From assembly GCA_944325885.1 (NCBI GenBank), contig CALVBT010000010.1, positions 1 through 64,000 on the forward strand: a stretch of DNA of 64,000 nt. The letters are read 5' to 3'. The position numbers were made by a program, and so were the translations under genes. Below are positions 34,331 through 44,108 of the stretch, in pieces. The stretch is from Candidatus Gastranaerophilales bacterium (GTDB lineage: Bacteria > Cyanobacteriota > Vampirovibrionia > Gastranaerophilales > Gastranaerophilaceae). The notes beneath the pieces were generated by a model, which was not told the origin of the DNA, did no database searches, and worked only from the letters and a program-made list of their open reading frames with translations. Within the stretch, counting starts at the first letter, position 1; each line of letters opens with the position of its first letter.

Positions 34331-35587
34331 ATGAGCAAAAGAAGAGTAGTTGTTACAGGTTTAGGGATTGTTTCTCCATTCGGTGTGGGAGTGGAAAAAT
34401 TCTGGAACAGTCTTTTGGAAGGTAAAAGCGGAATCTCTACTATCGAAAATATTTCGCTGGAAGGTCATACGGTACATATTGCCGGAGAAGTTAAGAATTT
34501 TAAACCTGAAGAATATCTCGACCCAAAAGAAGCAAGAAGAATGGACAGATACACCCAGTTTGCAATGGTTGCTGCTGACGAAGCAATCGCAGACTCAGGT
34601 ATTGTTGCAGGTGAAAACGTTGACCCTTACAGATACGGTGTGATAGTCGGTTCTGCAGCAGGCGGGTTCGATACATTCGAAAAACAACACGACATCATCA
34701 CAGCAAAAGGCCCGACAAAATGTTCTCCGTTCACTGTACCTATGATTATTGCTGATATGGGTGCAGGTAGAATCTCTATCAAACACGGAGCAAAAGGTGT
34801 TAACAAAGCTGTTGTTACAGCATGCGCTACTTCTGCACACAGCGTTGGCGATGCATTCCGTTCTATTCAGTGGGATGATGCTGATGTAATCGTTGCAGGC
34901 GGAGCAGAAGCTGTTATTACAAAACTCGGCATAGGTGCTTTCACCAGTGCAAGAACATTGTCAAAACACAATGATGAACCGCAAAAGGCTTCACGTCCTT
35001 ATGACAAAGACAGAGATGGCTTTATCATGGCAGAAGGTGCTGCTGTTCTGGTACTGGAAGAACTTGAACACGCTAAAAAACGCGGTGCAAAAATTTATGC
35101 AGAAATCGTCGGCTACGGTCAGACTGCAGATGCTTATGACATAGTAGCTCCGGCTGCTGACGGTTCAGGTGCTGCTATGGCTATGAAACTGGCTGTTAAA
35201 GATGCAGGAATAAAACCAGAAGAAGTTGACTATGTAAACGCTCACGGAACAAGCACAGGACTGGGCGACGTTGCAGAATCTCAGGCAATAGCAAGAGTGT
35301 TCGGCGACCTTTCTACAAACCCTGACCTGAAAGTAAGCTCTACAAAATCAATGCACGGTCACATGCTCGGTGCAACAGGAGCTGCAGAATCTATTGTTTG
35401 TATAGAAGCTATCAACAACGGCATTGTTCCTCCGACAATAAATCTGGACAATCAGGACGAAAAAGTTGCAAACCTGAATTACGTTCCGCACAAAGCACAA
35501 AAAGCAACTGTAAAATACGCTTTGACAAACTCATTCGGTTTTGGCGGACACAATGCTTCTATTTTGTTCAAAAAATACGAAGGATAG
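34331..35587 (+). CDS. fabF: Beta-ketoacyl-ACP synthase II
   Basis: FabF condenses malonyl-ACP with acyl-ACP in fatty acid elongation. The 418-residue protein has the nucleophile Cys in VVTACATSAHSVGDAF, and the two active-site His in VNAHGTSTGLGD and KSMHGHMLGATGA. Its length is normal. I start at ATG 34331 (SKRRVVVTGLGIVSPFG), the family start; the frame is open 20 codons upstream but without family similarity. Confidence 0.97.
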   Translation: MSKRRVVVTGLGIVSPFGVGVEKFWNSLLEGKSGISTIENISLEGHTVHIAGEVKNFKPEEYLDPKEARRMDRYTQFAMVAADEAIADSGIVAGENVDPYRYGVIVGSAAGGFDTFEKQHDIITAKGPTKCSPFTVPMIIADMGAGRISIKHGAKGVNKAVVTACATSAHSVGDAFRSIQWDDADVIVAGGAEAVITKLGIGAFTSARTLSKHNDEPQKASRPYDKDRDGFIMAEGAAVLVLEELEHAKKRGAKIYAEIVGYGQTADAYDIVAPAADGSGAAMAMKLAVKDAGIKPEEVDYVNAHGTSTGLGDVAESQAIARVFGDLSTNPDLKVSSTKSMHGHMLGATGAAESIVCIEAINNGIVPPTINLDNQDEKVANLNYVPHKAQKATVKYALTNSFGFGGHNASILFKKYEG

Positions 35588-35610
35588 AAATAATAATAAA
35601 TAAAAAAAAT

Positions 35611-35644
35611 AAAAGCTCTCTGGATTTTAGAGGGCTTTTATTTT
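35611..35644 (+). terminator. Rho-independent terminator
   Basis: AAAAGCTCTCT pairs with AGAGGGCTTTT (one G-U) and runs into T; it ends fabF and may also face dnaX, which converges here. Confidence 0.75.
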
Positions 35645-35669
35645 ACAAGAATTTTTTAATAAAAATATT

Positions 35670-37649
35670 TTATTCAATATACTTTCCGTTAAAAAGCTCC
35701 ATGACCATCTTTGTCTGGTCAGAAAGATTTTGAGGTACTGCGTTTTTATCAGAAGCATGATGCTGTGATGAAGAAGCATCAGCAGAAGCATCTGCAGTAT
35801 CAGCTTTTGCAGACCCGCCCGTGATAAGGTTTATGCTTTCTTCCTCTTCTTGAGCTTCTATATCATCTGTTTGTGATGACTGAGCTTTTTGAGGCTGAGG
35901 TTTACGCTCCAGCTTGTCCAATGACGGTTTTAACTTTGAAATATCAGGGTCGCCTGCCTGCGCAAGCTGGATATGAATATTTATATCAGATACTCCAAAA
36001 TAATTCATTGCAGCCTTTTTCAAAGGAGCCTGTTTGTTGACATCCTGAGCCTGTTTTACAAACAGCTCTTTTTGAAAAGCAATGGTTATGCCTTCCGGTG
36101 ATAAATCGACCGGCCTTGAAAGGCTGTAGAAAAACATTCTTGAAGGAACGCTTTCAATATTCTGCAAAATACCTTGCCATGCCGTTGCCAAATCAACACT
36201 TCCGCCACTAGTTTGTGCTGCTGCGGGTACAGAAGAAGTATTGTCCTTCTTCTGTGCGACAGAATCTTCATTGTGCGGAGCAGCTTCCGAAGCAACTGCC
36301 GGCTGAGAACTTTCTTCTTTTTGTTCTGCGGGTTCTTGTTTTGGCATTTCTTGTACAGCCGGAGTATAAGCAGGCGAAACATTAACCGTCTGCGGTTTTT
36401 CTTCTGCTAGCGGCTGCGGAGCCTGTTGAACAGGCGGTTCTGCAGGTCTAAACACAGGTTTTGGCAATGGTTTTGCATCGCCTGATGAAATACCTGCCTC
36501 GAGTTTTTCTATTCTTTCTAAAATCTGTGAATACGAAGCGTATTTGACGTTTGACGCCAGTTCAATAATACAAAGCTCCAGCCACAAATAGCGGTTTGTT
36601 GTTTCTTTAATTTCTTTTGAATAAAAAGACAAACGCTCTATTGTATAAAGAATTTGTTCTGCTTCCAAATTTTCTGAAAGTTCTTTAAGTTTCAGGATAT
36701 GTGCTTCGCTCAGCTGTGTAAGCTCTGCAGCGATTTTTCTGTCCGCACAATTTTTTACAACAAGCAGGTTTCTAAAATACTGAATCAAATTGGAAACAAT
36801 TTGGAAAGGCTCATTGCCTTTGTTATAAATTTTATCAAGAAGCACAAGGGCATTCTGGGTGTTTGAGTCAAGAATTTCCTTGCTCATATCAAACAGAGTT
36901 TCAAAAGAAAGACGGCCGAGCATCTCATTTACATCGTCGGCAGTGATTTCCTTGTCTGCATCAAGCACGCTTATCTGGTCTAACAGCGCAAGAGAATCCC
37001 TCATCCCGCCTGCAGAACTTCTTGCAATAGTGAACAGGGCATCTTCCGTAATGCTTATTTTTTCCTGCTCACAGATATATTTGAGCCTTGATACTATATC
37101 TTCTGTTGTAATTCTTCTAAAATCAAATCTCTGACATCTTGAGATGATTGTATCCAGAACTTTGTGAGGTTCTGTTGTTGCAAGTATAAAAATTACATTC
37201 TCCGGCGGTTCTTCCAGCGTTTTTAACAGGGTATTAAAAGCCTCTGTTGTCAGCATATGGACTTCGTCTATTATATAGATTTTGAAACGCCCGTTTACCG
37301 GCACAAACTGAATTTTTTCAAGAATATTTCTTGCGTCTTCAACTTTTCTGTTGGAAGCAGCATCGATTTCTATAACATCTATCGGGTTGGAGTTTGCAAT
37401 ATCTTTACAACTCGGGCATTCTCCGCAGGGTTCCAGAGTAGGGCCTTTTGCGCAGTTCAGAGATTTTGCAATAATTCTGGCAGTGGTAGTTTTTCCTGTG
37501 CCTCTCGGCCCGCAAAGAAGGTACGCATGGGATATTTTATTCAAATTTATTGCATTAGACAGGGCTTTTACTATATTTTCCTGCCCGATTAAGTCCTTAA
37601 AAGTCTGCGGTCTGTATTTTCTATATAAAGGTAAATATCTTTCTGCCAA
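35670..37649 (-). CDS. dnaX: DNA polymerase III gamma/tau subunit
   Basis: A 659-residue clamp-loader ATPase. The N-terminal AAA+ domain has RKYRPQTFKDLIGQENI, Walker A in CGPRGTGKTTTARI, the zinc Cys set around CGECPSC, and VHMLTTEAFNTLLKTLEEPP. After the third domain a long Pro/Gln/Ala-rich linker (about residues 385-485) leads to a tau-like C-terminal part. It loads the sliding clamp and ties the polymerases to the helicase. It is convergent with fabF and divergent from ldcA. Confidence 0.96.
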   Translation of the reverse strand: MAERYLPLYRKYRPQTFKDLIGQENIVKALSNAINLNKISHAYLLCGPRGTGKTTTARIIAKSLNCAKGPTLEPCGECPSCKDIANSNPIDVIEIDAASNRKVEDARNILEKIQFVPVNGRFKIYIIDEVHMLTTEAFNTLLKTLEEPPENVIFILATTEPHKVLDTIISRCQRFDFRRITTEDIVSRLKYICEQEKISITEDALFTIARSSAGGMRDSLALLDQISVLDADKEITADDVNEMLGRLSFETLFDMSKEILDSNTQNALVLLDKIYNKGNEPFQIVSNLIQYFRNLLVVKNCADRKIAAELTQLSEAHILKLKELSENLEAEQILYTIERLSFYSKEIKETTNRYLWLELCIIELASNVKYASYSQILERIEKLEAGISSGDAKPLPKPVFRPAEPPVQQAPQPLAEEKPQTVNVSPAYTPAVQEMPKQEPAEQKEESSQPAVASEAAPHNEDSVAQKKDNTSSVPAAAQTSGGSVDLATAWQGILQNIESVPSRMFFYSLSRPVDLSPEGITIAFQKELFVKQAQDVNKQAPLKKAAMNYFGVSDINIHIQLAQAGDPDISKLKPSLDKLERKPQPQKAQSSQTDDIEAQEEEESINLITGGSAKADTADASADASSSQHHASDKNAVPQNLSDQTKMVMELFNGKYIE

Positions 37650-37689
37650 AATTTTGCTCCAAGTCTACATAGTATAATATAATTATACT

Positions 37690-38583
37690 ATGGATAAGAT
37701 ATTTGCACCAAAATTAACAACAGGAGATACAATCGGGTTTCTTTCAGTATCAGGAGATATAAAAGATTATGCCCGACTGGAAAAGGCAAAAGACTTTTTT
37801 GAACAAAAGGGCTATAGAGTTGTCATATCTGACACTGCAAAAACAAGAAAAAACTATCTGTGCGCAGATGACACAACACGTGCTAATGCGCTTAACGACT
37901 TTTTTGCAGACGAAAATATAAAAGCCATTATTGCCTGCCGCGGCGGCTACGGAGCAATCAGGCTGCTGGACAAAATTGACTACGACATCATAAAAAACAA
38001 TCCGAAAATCTTTTGCGGATATTCTGACATCACGGCCTTAGAGCTTATGATTTACAAGAAAACAGGGCTTGTTACATACAATGCGCCGATGGCATATTCT
38101 GACTTTGGTGCTGACCTTGACGATTTTAGTACAAAATCATTTTTTGACACATTACAAACAGGCATAAAAGAAATCACTCTCAACAGCAGCACTGTTTTTT
38201 ATGACGGAATTTGCTCCGGCGTATTGTGGGGCGGAAATCTTTCTACAATACAGTCACTTTGCGGGTTAGATTTTTTGCCGGAAGAAAATTTTATCTTTAT
38301 AGCAGAAGATATCAACGAGCCTGTTTATAAAATAGACAAAATGTTTACACAGTTACTGAACATGCCTGTATTCAAAAACAGGCTAAAAGGCATTGTGCTG
38401 GGGGATTTTAGCGGCTTGGACAATGAAAAATATTTTCAAGATTTTTTCACAGAGCTGTCACAAGGGCTGAAAATCCCGACAACAACCGGCTTAAAATTCG
38501 GGCATGAAAAACAAAAGCTCACTTTCCCTATCGGGGCAAACGCCGTGCTGGATACAAATCTTGCCAAAATCACTTTCATATAG
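37690..38583 (+). CDS. ldcA: Muramoyltetrapeptide L,D-carboxypeptidase
   Basis: A 297-residue S66-family serine peptidase that removes the terminal D-Ala from murein tetrapeptides during cell wall recycling in the cytoplasm. The nucleophile Ser is in IFCGYSDITAL; the acidic and histidine partners lie in FIAEDINEPVYKIDKM and TGLKFGHEKQKLTFPIG, and RGGYGAIRLLDKID is the family substrate loop. There is no signal peptide, as expected. A dispersed repeat begins right after its stop; its last codons TTTCATATAG match the repeat's end. Confidence 0.95.
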   Translation: MDKIFAPKLTTGDTIGFLSVSGDIKDYARLEKAKDFFEQKGYRVVISDTAKTRKNYLCADDTTRANALNDFFADENIKAIIACRGGYGAIRLLDKIDYDIIKNNPKIFCGYSDITALELMIYKKTGLVTYNAPMAYSDFGADLDDFSTKSFFDTLQTGIKEITLNSSTVFYDGICSGVLWGGNLSTIQSLCGLDFLPEENFIFIAEDINEPVYKIDKMFTQLLNMPVFKNRLKGIVLGDFSGLDNEKYFQDFFTELSQGLKIPTTTGLKFGHEKQKLTFPIGANAVLDTNLAKITFI

Positions 38584-38585
38584 TT

Positions 38586-38759
38586 ATTTCATATAGTCAA
38601 CTGACTCCGACTACTTTTTGAACCTGTGCAATTGACAAATCCGTTTTGTTAAACAAGTCCGGCACAGGCAACAAGTACATGGGGTCACTTCCGCAAAATG
38701 CTAGAATTGGCGTCACTCGCACTCCGTGTACACTTCTACAAGCGAAGCCGCCTCAGACA
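38586..38759 (-). repeat. Dispersed ~174-bp repeat, copy B
   Basis: Reverse-orientation copy of the element at 17151-17323, from ATTTCATATAGTCAACTGAC to GCCTCAGACA. It fills the space between ldcA and the convergent transporter gene. The differences from other copies are single bases. Confidence 0.85.
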
Positions 38760-38762
38760 AAT

Positions 38763-39332
38763 CTATACAAGTTTTACAACAAGTCCGAGGACCACAGCCA
38801 CCGCAATCAGAATCATGGGATTTTTTCTGAATTTTATGCCGAGTGCGCTAAAAAATATGAGAAGAATCAAAGCCTTTAATGAAATAAAATCAAAAAAGCT
38901 GTGTGTCTGCTTAAATTTTGCAATATTAAAAACCGTATGAGTCATAATCTTTAATCCAGCAACGCCGATAAGCGCAACAGCAGCAGGACGCAAGCCGTAC
39001 ATTACATTGTTTATACAGGGATTGTCCCCGTTTTTTTTCAAAAATTTTGCAAGGCAGCAGATTATAATAAACGACGGAACCATAAAAGCTATTGTCACAA
39101 AAGCAGAGCCGAGTATCCCGCCTACCTTTACCCCGACAAATGTTGCCATATTTATGCCTATCGGCCCGGGGGTAAGGTTCGATATAGCTATCATCTGTGT
39201 AATTTCTGACACATCAAACCAGTTGTACTTGTCAACAAGATAATACAAAAACGGGATAACAGTGTATCCGCCGCCTATTGCCACAGCACCGATTTTCATA
39301 TATTCAAAAGCAAGAAGAAGCACACTATTCAT
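38763..39332 (-). CDS. Chromate transporter-type membrane protein, second half
   Basis: A 189-residue CHR-domain protein; the start ATG 39332 follows AAGGAGAAG and lies inside the preceding CHR gene. GGGYTVIPFLYYLVDKYNW and ISNLTPGPIGINMATFVG are the CHR motifs, and about six hydrophobic helices follow. Short CHR proteins usually work as pairs of antiparallel-topology subunits, and the two genes here overlap by 8 bases. The family is named for chromate but often carries other anions. A dispersed repeat follows directly after the stop. Confidence 0.88.
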   Translation of the reverse strand: MNSVLLLAFEYMKIGAVAIGGGYTVIPFLYYLVDKYNWFDVSEITQMIAISNLTPGPIGINMATFVGVKVGGILGSAFVTIAFMVPSFIIICCLAKFLKKNGDNPCINNVMYGLRPAAVALIGVAGLKIMTHTVFNIAKFKQTHSFFDFISLKALILLIFFSALGIKFRKNPMILIAVAVVLGLVVKLV

Positions 39333-39927
39333 TTTCTTCTCCTTTATCTTGCTGCTGTTTGGCTGCAGTGCAGGCACAAGGTACTTTTTGTTTCGGGAAC
39401 AAAAAATGTCTGGACAAACCGAGAAGCCCCGCTGCAATAACTATCAAAAACGGAGAAACATTCACAACCGCAGCAGTCAGTGCTGCAAGAAAAATAAACA
39501 TTGTGAATTTATCAAAAATAGAAAACTCCCACAACTCAAGCACTGTAAGCAAAATCAAAACACAAACCGCAACATCCAGAACCTGAAAAATATTTTGAAT
39601 AACAGGATAACCCATTATTGCATTTATAAAAGCAAACACAATAACTATCGCAAGATATGCCGGCAAACATACCCCTGTCACAGCTGCAAAGGCTCCGGCA
39701 ACGCCTCTTGCTTTGTAACCGGTGAACATAGACACATTGCCTGCCACAAGCCCCGGAAAACACTGGCTCAATGCATAATAGTTGGTGAGTTCTTCCATTG
39801 TGCAGACATTTTCTTTATCTACCATTTCTGCTTTTAAAAAGGGCAAAATAGCATACCCGCCGCCAAAAAGCACCAGTCCTATTTTAAAAAATATCCAGAA
39901 TATTTTAAACAAACCTATTTTTTTCAT
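39325..39927 (-). CDS. Chromate transporter-type membrane protein, first half
   Basis: A 200-residue CHR-domain protein (FFKIGLVLFGGGYAILPFLK, SQCFPGLVAGNVSMFTGY) with about six membrane helices and a short charged tail with a CACTAAKQQQ segment. It overlaps the second-half gene by 8 bases, the standard layout for two-gene CHR transporters. It lies just downstream of lpxB on the same strand. The transported anion is not known. Confidence 0.88.
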   Translation of the reverse strand: MKKIGLFKIFWIFFKIGLVLFGGGYAILPFLKAEMVDKENVCTMEELTNYYALSQCFPGLVAGNVSMFTGYKARGVAGAFAAVTGVCLPAYLAIVIVFAFINAIMGYPVIQNIFQVLDVAVCVLILLTVLELWEFSIFDKFTMFIFLAALTAAVVNVSPFLIVIAAGLLGLSRHFLFPKQKVPCACTAAKQQQDKGEENE

Positions 39928-39944
39928 AAATTATGTATACGGCT

Positions 39945-41084
39945 TTATTTCTGTTCCAGTTCTTTTGCGAGTATCTGGGCAACTTCTTTTGCTGCTTCGT
40001 GTTTTGAGAGGATTTCTTTTACCTTTGACAAATCCTCTACCATTTCGTTTCTGTAATTTTCATCCTCAATGATTTTCAAAAGATTTTGTGCAATGACTTT
40101 TGGATTTGAGTCAGGCTGTAAAAGCTCCGGAACAATATCTTTGTCCATAATGATATTGGGCAGGCACACTCTGTCAATGCATCTGACCAGCCTATATACA
40201 AAATACGCAAACCACGGGCCTTTGTAGCTGATAATCATAGGTGTAGTGTACAAAGCCGCCTCAAGAGCAACAGTGCCTGACGCAAGCATCAAGGCATCGG
40301 ACACACTCAAAAGAGCATAGTTATCATTTTTAACAACCTTAATATCTGTTTTTCCGAGAAATTTGTTAAAAACATCATCCTTCAAGCTGTCAGCCTGTGC
40401 TATCACAAACTGCACATCATCTCTTTTTTGATGAATCAATTCTGCAGCTTTTAGAAAAGTTTTCATAAGATAATGCAGTTCAAAAGTTCTGCTGCCGGGG
40501 AAAATTGATATGAGTTTTTTATTTTTATCAAGTCCGTATTTTTCAAAAACCTCATCTCTGTTTGCTGCAGGCGGCATTTGTGTAATCAAAGGATGGCCGA
40601 CAAACTGTGCATCTATGCCCTCTTTTTCATACATTTCTTTTTCAAAAGGGAATATAGTCATTACTTTTGAAATATTTTGTTTTACTGTTTTTATTCTCCA
40701 TTTTCGAGAAGCCCATATCTGGGGCGGAATATAGTAAAAAACTTTTATCCCTGCTTTTTTCAAAAACTTTGAGATATTGAGATTGAACCCGCCGTAATCA
40801 ATCAACAAAACCAAATCGGGTTTGTATTCATTTTTTAGATAATCAACGACCCTTTTGCCAAGCGTAATATGGTCAAACAGAATCTTTGGAGTAAGACCCA
40901 TAGCGGACATGTGGGCTTTTGAATGGTCAACAAAGAGCTTTACCCCGAGTTTTTTAAGATTTTCGCCGCCTATTGCTTCTATTTCTATATCAGGATTTGT
41001 TTCTCTCAAATTTTTCACCACAAGAGAGGCATGCTTATCACCTGACAACTCGCCTGTAACAATAAAAAGTTTTTTCTTATCCAT
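39945..41084 (-). CDS. lpxB: Lipid-A-disaccharide synthase
   Basis: LpxB joins UDP-2,3-diacylglucosamine and lipid X to form the lipid A disaccharide at the inner membrane. The 379-residue GT19 enzyme starts LFIVTGELSGDKHASLVVKNL and has SIFPGSRTFELHYLMK and LMLASGTVALEAALYTTPMII, the UDP-binding motifs. Lipid X is supplied by LpxI, encoded 41 bases upstream on the same strand, so two consecutive lipid A steps are cotranscribed. Confidence 0.96.
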   Translation of the reverse strand: MDKKKLFIVTGELSGDKHASLVVKNLRETNPDIEIEAIGGENLKKLGVKLFVDHSKAHMSAMGLTPKILFDHITLGKRVVDYLKNEYKPDLVLLIDYGGFNLNISKFLKKAGIKVFYYIPPQIWASRKWRIKTVKQNISKVMTIFPFEKEMYEKEGIDAQFVGHPLITQMPPAANRDEVFEKYGLDKNKKLISIFPGSRTFELHYLMKTFLKAAELIHQKRDDVQFVIAQADSLKDDVFNKFLGKTDIKVVKNDNYALLSVSDALMLASGTVALEAALYTTPMIISYKGPWFAYFVYRLVRCIDRVCLPNIIMDKDIVPELLQPDSNPKVIAQNLLKIIEDENYRNEMVEDLSKVKEILSKHEAAKEVAQILAKELEQK

Positions 41085-41125
41085 ATATGTTCCTCAAAGC
41101 TGAAATAAAGAGAAAGGGCTTTGAA

Positions 41126-41941
41126 TTATATAGCCATAACAATGATGCCTTTTTTGTTGGCAAAATCAATGACCTTTTTCTGGTCAACGATAATAGTTTC
41201 GTTAGCTTCGATAGCGAGAATCTTTGCTCCGTATCTGTCCATTGTTTTCAAAGTATTCAAGCCGATAGCAGGAATATCAAAACGTTTATCCTGAGTGGGT
41301 TTGCTTACCTTTACTACGGTAATTCCTTTGCCGCCGAGTTTGCAGCCTCTTTCGATACATTTGTCAGTACCTTCAATAGCTTCTACAGCCATAATCATTT
41401 TATTTTTAATAACAACAGACTGACCTACATCGAGTTTGCCCATTTCTTTTGCGAGCCAGTATCCGTATTCAACGTCCAGACCCTGTTCCTCGTCAGGTTC
41501 ATGAATACCAAGCACACCCGGAGGAGCCATCAGATTTTTGATAAAGATTGTTTGGTCAAGAACAGTAATGCCCATTTGTTCAAGCTGGTCGACAATAATG
41601 AGCATAACAGCATCGTCATTCAGTCTTTGAGCTTCTTTCATCAGGCGGATAGCTTCCATATCCAGTTTCGGACGTCTGAGCAAAAGACCTTTGTGGACTT
41701 TACCTATAAATGTAACCTGTGTAATTTTTTCGTCAATAAGAGTTTGTTTAATTTTTAAAACTTCGCCGGGGCCAAAGTTATACACCTTTGAACAGAACTT
41801 TTTGAGTCTGTTTCTGTTATCCGAAGAAAGAGAAATTGCAACAACATCAAATCCGTTTTTCTGTGCAGATTCAGCCATTGCGACCGGCAGTTCGCCGTCA
41901 CCCGCAATCAAACACTGTTTTTTATCCAATATGATAGACAA
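41126..41941 (-). CDS. lpxI: UDP-2,3-diacylglucosamine pyrophosphatase LpxI
   Basis: LpxI hydrolyses UDP-2,3-diacylglucosamine to lipid X, replacing LpxH in some lineages. LIAGDGELPVAMAESAQKNGFDVVAI and LKLGGKGITVVKVSKPTQDKRFDIPAIGLNT identify the family. I choose TTG at 41941 (271 residues) because AGGAGAGG lies just before it. A TTG at 41977 would extend the protein by 12 residues across this ribosome site. It is the first gene of the lpxI-lpxB-transporter set. Confidence 0.94.
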   Translation of the reverse strand: MSIILDKKQCLIAGDGELPVAMAESAQKNGFDVVAISLSSDNRNRLKKFCSKVYNFGPGEVLKIKQTLIDEKITQVTFIGKVHKGLLLRRPKLDMEAIRLMKEAQRLNDDAVMLIIVDQLEQMGITVLDQTIFIKNLMAPPGVLGIHEPDEEQGLDVEYGYWLAKEMGKLDVGQSVVIKNKMIMAVEAIEGTDKCIERGCKLGGKGITVVKVSKPTQDKRFDIPAIGLNTLKTMDRYGAKILAIEANETIIVDQKKVIDFANKKGIIVMAI

Positions 41942-42053
41942 TTTCCTCTCCTTTTTTAGGCCTATTTCTGTATACAATCATACAATATCCAGTTTTTTTT
42001 TCAAATAATTAACAAATTTTATTTAAAACTAAAGTGTATTGTATAATAAACCT

Positions 42054-42974
42054 ATGGCACTGAGTGAACTGACAAAAAGCTATTTAAAGAATTTTTTAAT
42101 ATATCTTGAGGTGGAAAAAAACTTTTCCAAACACACTATCCGTGCATACAACTCTGATATATTGAGCTTTTTATTGTGGCTGGACAACACTCCAATTGAA
42201 CAAACAAACCATACAAAACTCAAAGACTATCTTGTTTTTATCCAGCGTTTCAACTATTCAAAAACGACCCTGTCAAGAAAAGTCGCAGCAATAAGGACGT
42301 TTTACAGATTTTTATACAGAGAAAGAATAATAGAAACAAACCCCGCAAACAGTGTACATGCACCCAAAAAGAGCAAAAGCCTGCCAAAATTTCTATCCTC
42401 ACAAGAAATTGAACAAATTTTAAACAACATAAAAATCGACACTCCGGCAGGATACAGAAACAGAGTCATACTGGAGCTTTTATACGCAACGGGCATGCGT
42501 ATTTCCGAGCTGAGCAATCTCAATTTCGGCAACCTCAACCTTGAGGAAAACGAAATAACAGTAATGGGTAAAGGTGCAAAAGAAAGGATTGTGCTTATTT
42601 CAGAAAGGGCAAAAGAATTTTTGCAAAAATATATAAACAATGTCCGCTACATGGTTCCGGAGGAAAAATGTAACCTTGACCAGACCCAAGATGCCCCGGT
42701 GTTTGTTAACAAAACAGGCTACCGTCTGCAGCCCCAGTCTGTCAGGACAGCTATCAATGACATAGTTAAAAAAATCGAACTGCCCAAAAAAGTCACACCC
42801 CACGTTTTTCGTCACAGCTTTGCAACAAAACTGCTCGAAAACGGAGCCGACCTCAGAGTAGTACAGGAGCTGCTCGGCCACGCATCCATTTCAAACACAC
42901 AAATTTACACCCACATCTCGACAGAAAGATTGAAATCGGTGTATGATAGTACACATCCGAGAGGCGGTTCTTAA
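42054..42974 (+). CDS. xerC: Tyrosine recombinase XerC/XerD
   Basis: A 306-residue site-specific recombinase. The N-terminal SAM-like core-binding domain (YLEVEKNFSKHTIRAYNSDI) is followed by the catalytic domain with Arg in LYATGMRISELSNL, and HVFRHSFATKLLENGADLRVVQELLGHASISNTQIYTHI containing His, Arg, His and the nucleophile Tyr. It probably resolves chromosome dimers at dif. Only one Xer is seen here, so whether it is XerC, XerD or a lone XerH-type enzyme is uncertain. ATG 42054 is preferred to TTG 42039. Confidence 0.9.
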   Translation: MALSELTKSYLKNFLIYLEVEKNFSKHTIRAYNSDILSFLLWLDNTPIEQTNHTKLKDYLVFIQRFNYSKTTLSRKVAAIRTFYRFLYRERIIETNPANSVHAPKKSKSLPKFLSSQEIEQILNNIKIDTPAGYRNRVILELLYATGMRISELSNLNFGNLNLEENEITVMGKGAKERIVLISERAKEFLQKYINNVRYMVPEEKCNLDQTQDAPVFVNKTGYRLQPQSVRTAINDIVKKIELPKKVTPHVFRHSFATKLLENGADLRVVQELLGHASISNTQIYTHISTERLKSVYDSTHPRGGS

Positions 42975-43023
42975 ACAAAATTGCAGCCGAATAAAAAATA
43001 ACAGTTTTATATAGGAGGAGATT

Positions 43024-44067
43024 ATGTACGATTTTGTAACCATAGGCAGTGCGACAATTGATGCCTTTGTAGAAAGCGAAGCAGCTGATATTGTATCAGT
43101 CAGCACAAAAAAAGCAAGCACAGAATTTATGGCATTTCCGTACGGGGCAAAAGTAGAAATAGACAGCTTTAGAACAGCAGTCGGCGGCGGCGGTATTAAT
43201 GCTGCAGCAAATCTCGCTAATCTCGGTTTTAACACAAGTGCTATTTTTAAAATAGGAGAAGATTTTCAAGGCAAAACAATAAAACACAGAGTAAAACAGG
43301 CAAACGTTGATACATCAAATATCATCGAAAGCAAAACGGAATCTTCCGGTTTTTCTATCATACTGTTGAGTTTTGAAGGCAACAGAACAGTCCTCGCACA
43401 CAGAGGTACAAACGGAACAATAAAAGAAGACGAAATTAATTACGAAGCTATTAAAAATGCAAAATGGCTTTATATCGCTCCTCTCAACGGAAACTCGGGT
43501 GCTGTTTTGGACAAAATCGCTCATTTTGCGGAAGAAAACAATACAAACGTAATTATCAACCCCGGCAGCTCCAGCCTGAAAAAAGGGTTAAAATACTTTG
43601 AAAAAATCCTTGCAACAGCAGAAGTTGTTGTAATGAACAAAGAAGAAGCCTCTCTGGTAACAGGGATAGAAGTAAGACCGGACACAAAAACAGAATGTTT
43701 TTCCGCAGAAACCATTCACCCTGATATCAAAAAAATGCTGGACAAACTAAAATCGACGGATGCAAAAGTTGTAATAATCACGGACGGCAAAAACGGTGTT
43801 TATGCTTTTGACGGAAAAAAACACTACCGCTGTCCGGAATTCCCTGCAAAAGTTGTCAGCACTTTAGGCGCAGGGGACGCATTGTCTTCTACTTTTGCTG
43901 CAGCTTTGGAACACACAAACTGGGATATAGAAAAATCTCTGATGATGGCATCTGTTAATGCTGCCTCTGTTGTATCCAATTTTGGCGCACAGGAAGGATT
44001 CTTAACCTTTGAAGAAATAGAAGAAAGGCTGAAGCACGCTCCGGCCTTTAGAGTAGAAACTGTATAA
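43024..44067 (+). CDS. PfkB-family sugar or nucleoside kinase
   Basis: A 347-residue ribokinase-like kinase. It has an N-terminal strand DFVTIGSATIDAFVE, the substrate-binding GGGGINAAANLANLG, and the anion-hole catalytic motif STLGAGDALSSTFAAALE near residue 285. The start follows TAGGAGGAG. The substrate could be ribose, adenosine or another small carbohydrate; the sequence alone does not decide. It is monocistronic, ending at a bidirectional terminator. Confidence 0.9.
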   Translation: MYDFVTIGSATIDAFVESEAADIVSVSTKKASTEFMAFPYGAKVEIDSFRTAVGGGGINAAANLANLGFNTSAIFKIGEDFQGKTIKHRVKQANVDTSNIIESKTESSGFSIILLSFEGNRTVLAHRGTNGTIKEDEINYEAIKNAKWLYIAPLNGNSGAVLDKIAHFAEENNTNVIINPGSSSLKKGLKYFEKILATAEVVVMNKEEASLVTGIEVRPDTKTECFSAETIHPDIKKMLDKLKSTDAKVVIITDGKNGVYAFDGKKHYRCPEFPAKVVSTLGAGDALSSTFAAALEHTNWDIEKSLMMASVNAASVVSNFGAQEGFLTFEEIEERLKHAPAFRVETV

Positions 44068-44073
44068 CAAATA

Positions 44074-44101
44074 AAAAATGGTCTAAACAACGACCCTTTT
44101 T
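44074..44101. terminator. Bidirectional terminator
   Basis: AAAAATGGTC pairs with GACCCTTTTT (one mismatch) with A-run and T-run at each side. It sits between the convergent genes ending at 44067 and 44109. Confidence 0.7.
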
Positions 44102-44108
44102 ATTTTTA

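Noticed and set aside
38646-38879. ORF with NKSGTGNKYMGSLPQNAR, also present in copies at 52692-52925
   Set aside because: It lies within the dispersed repeat. The frame stays open because the copies are nearly identical; no ribosome site or codon-level conservation.
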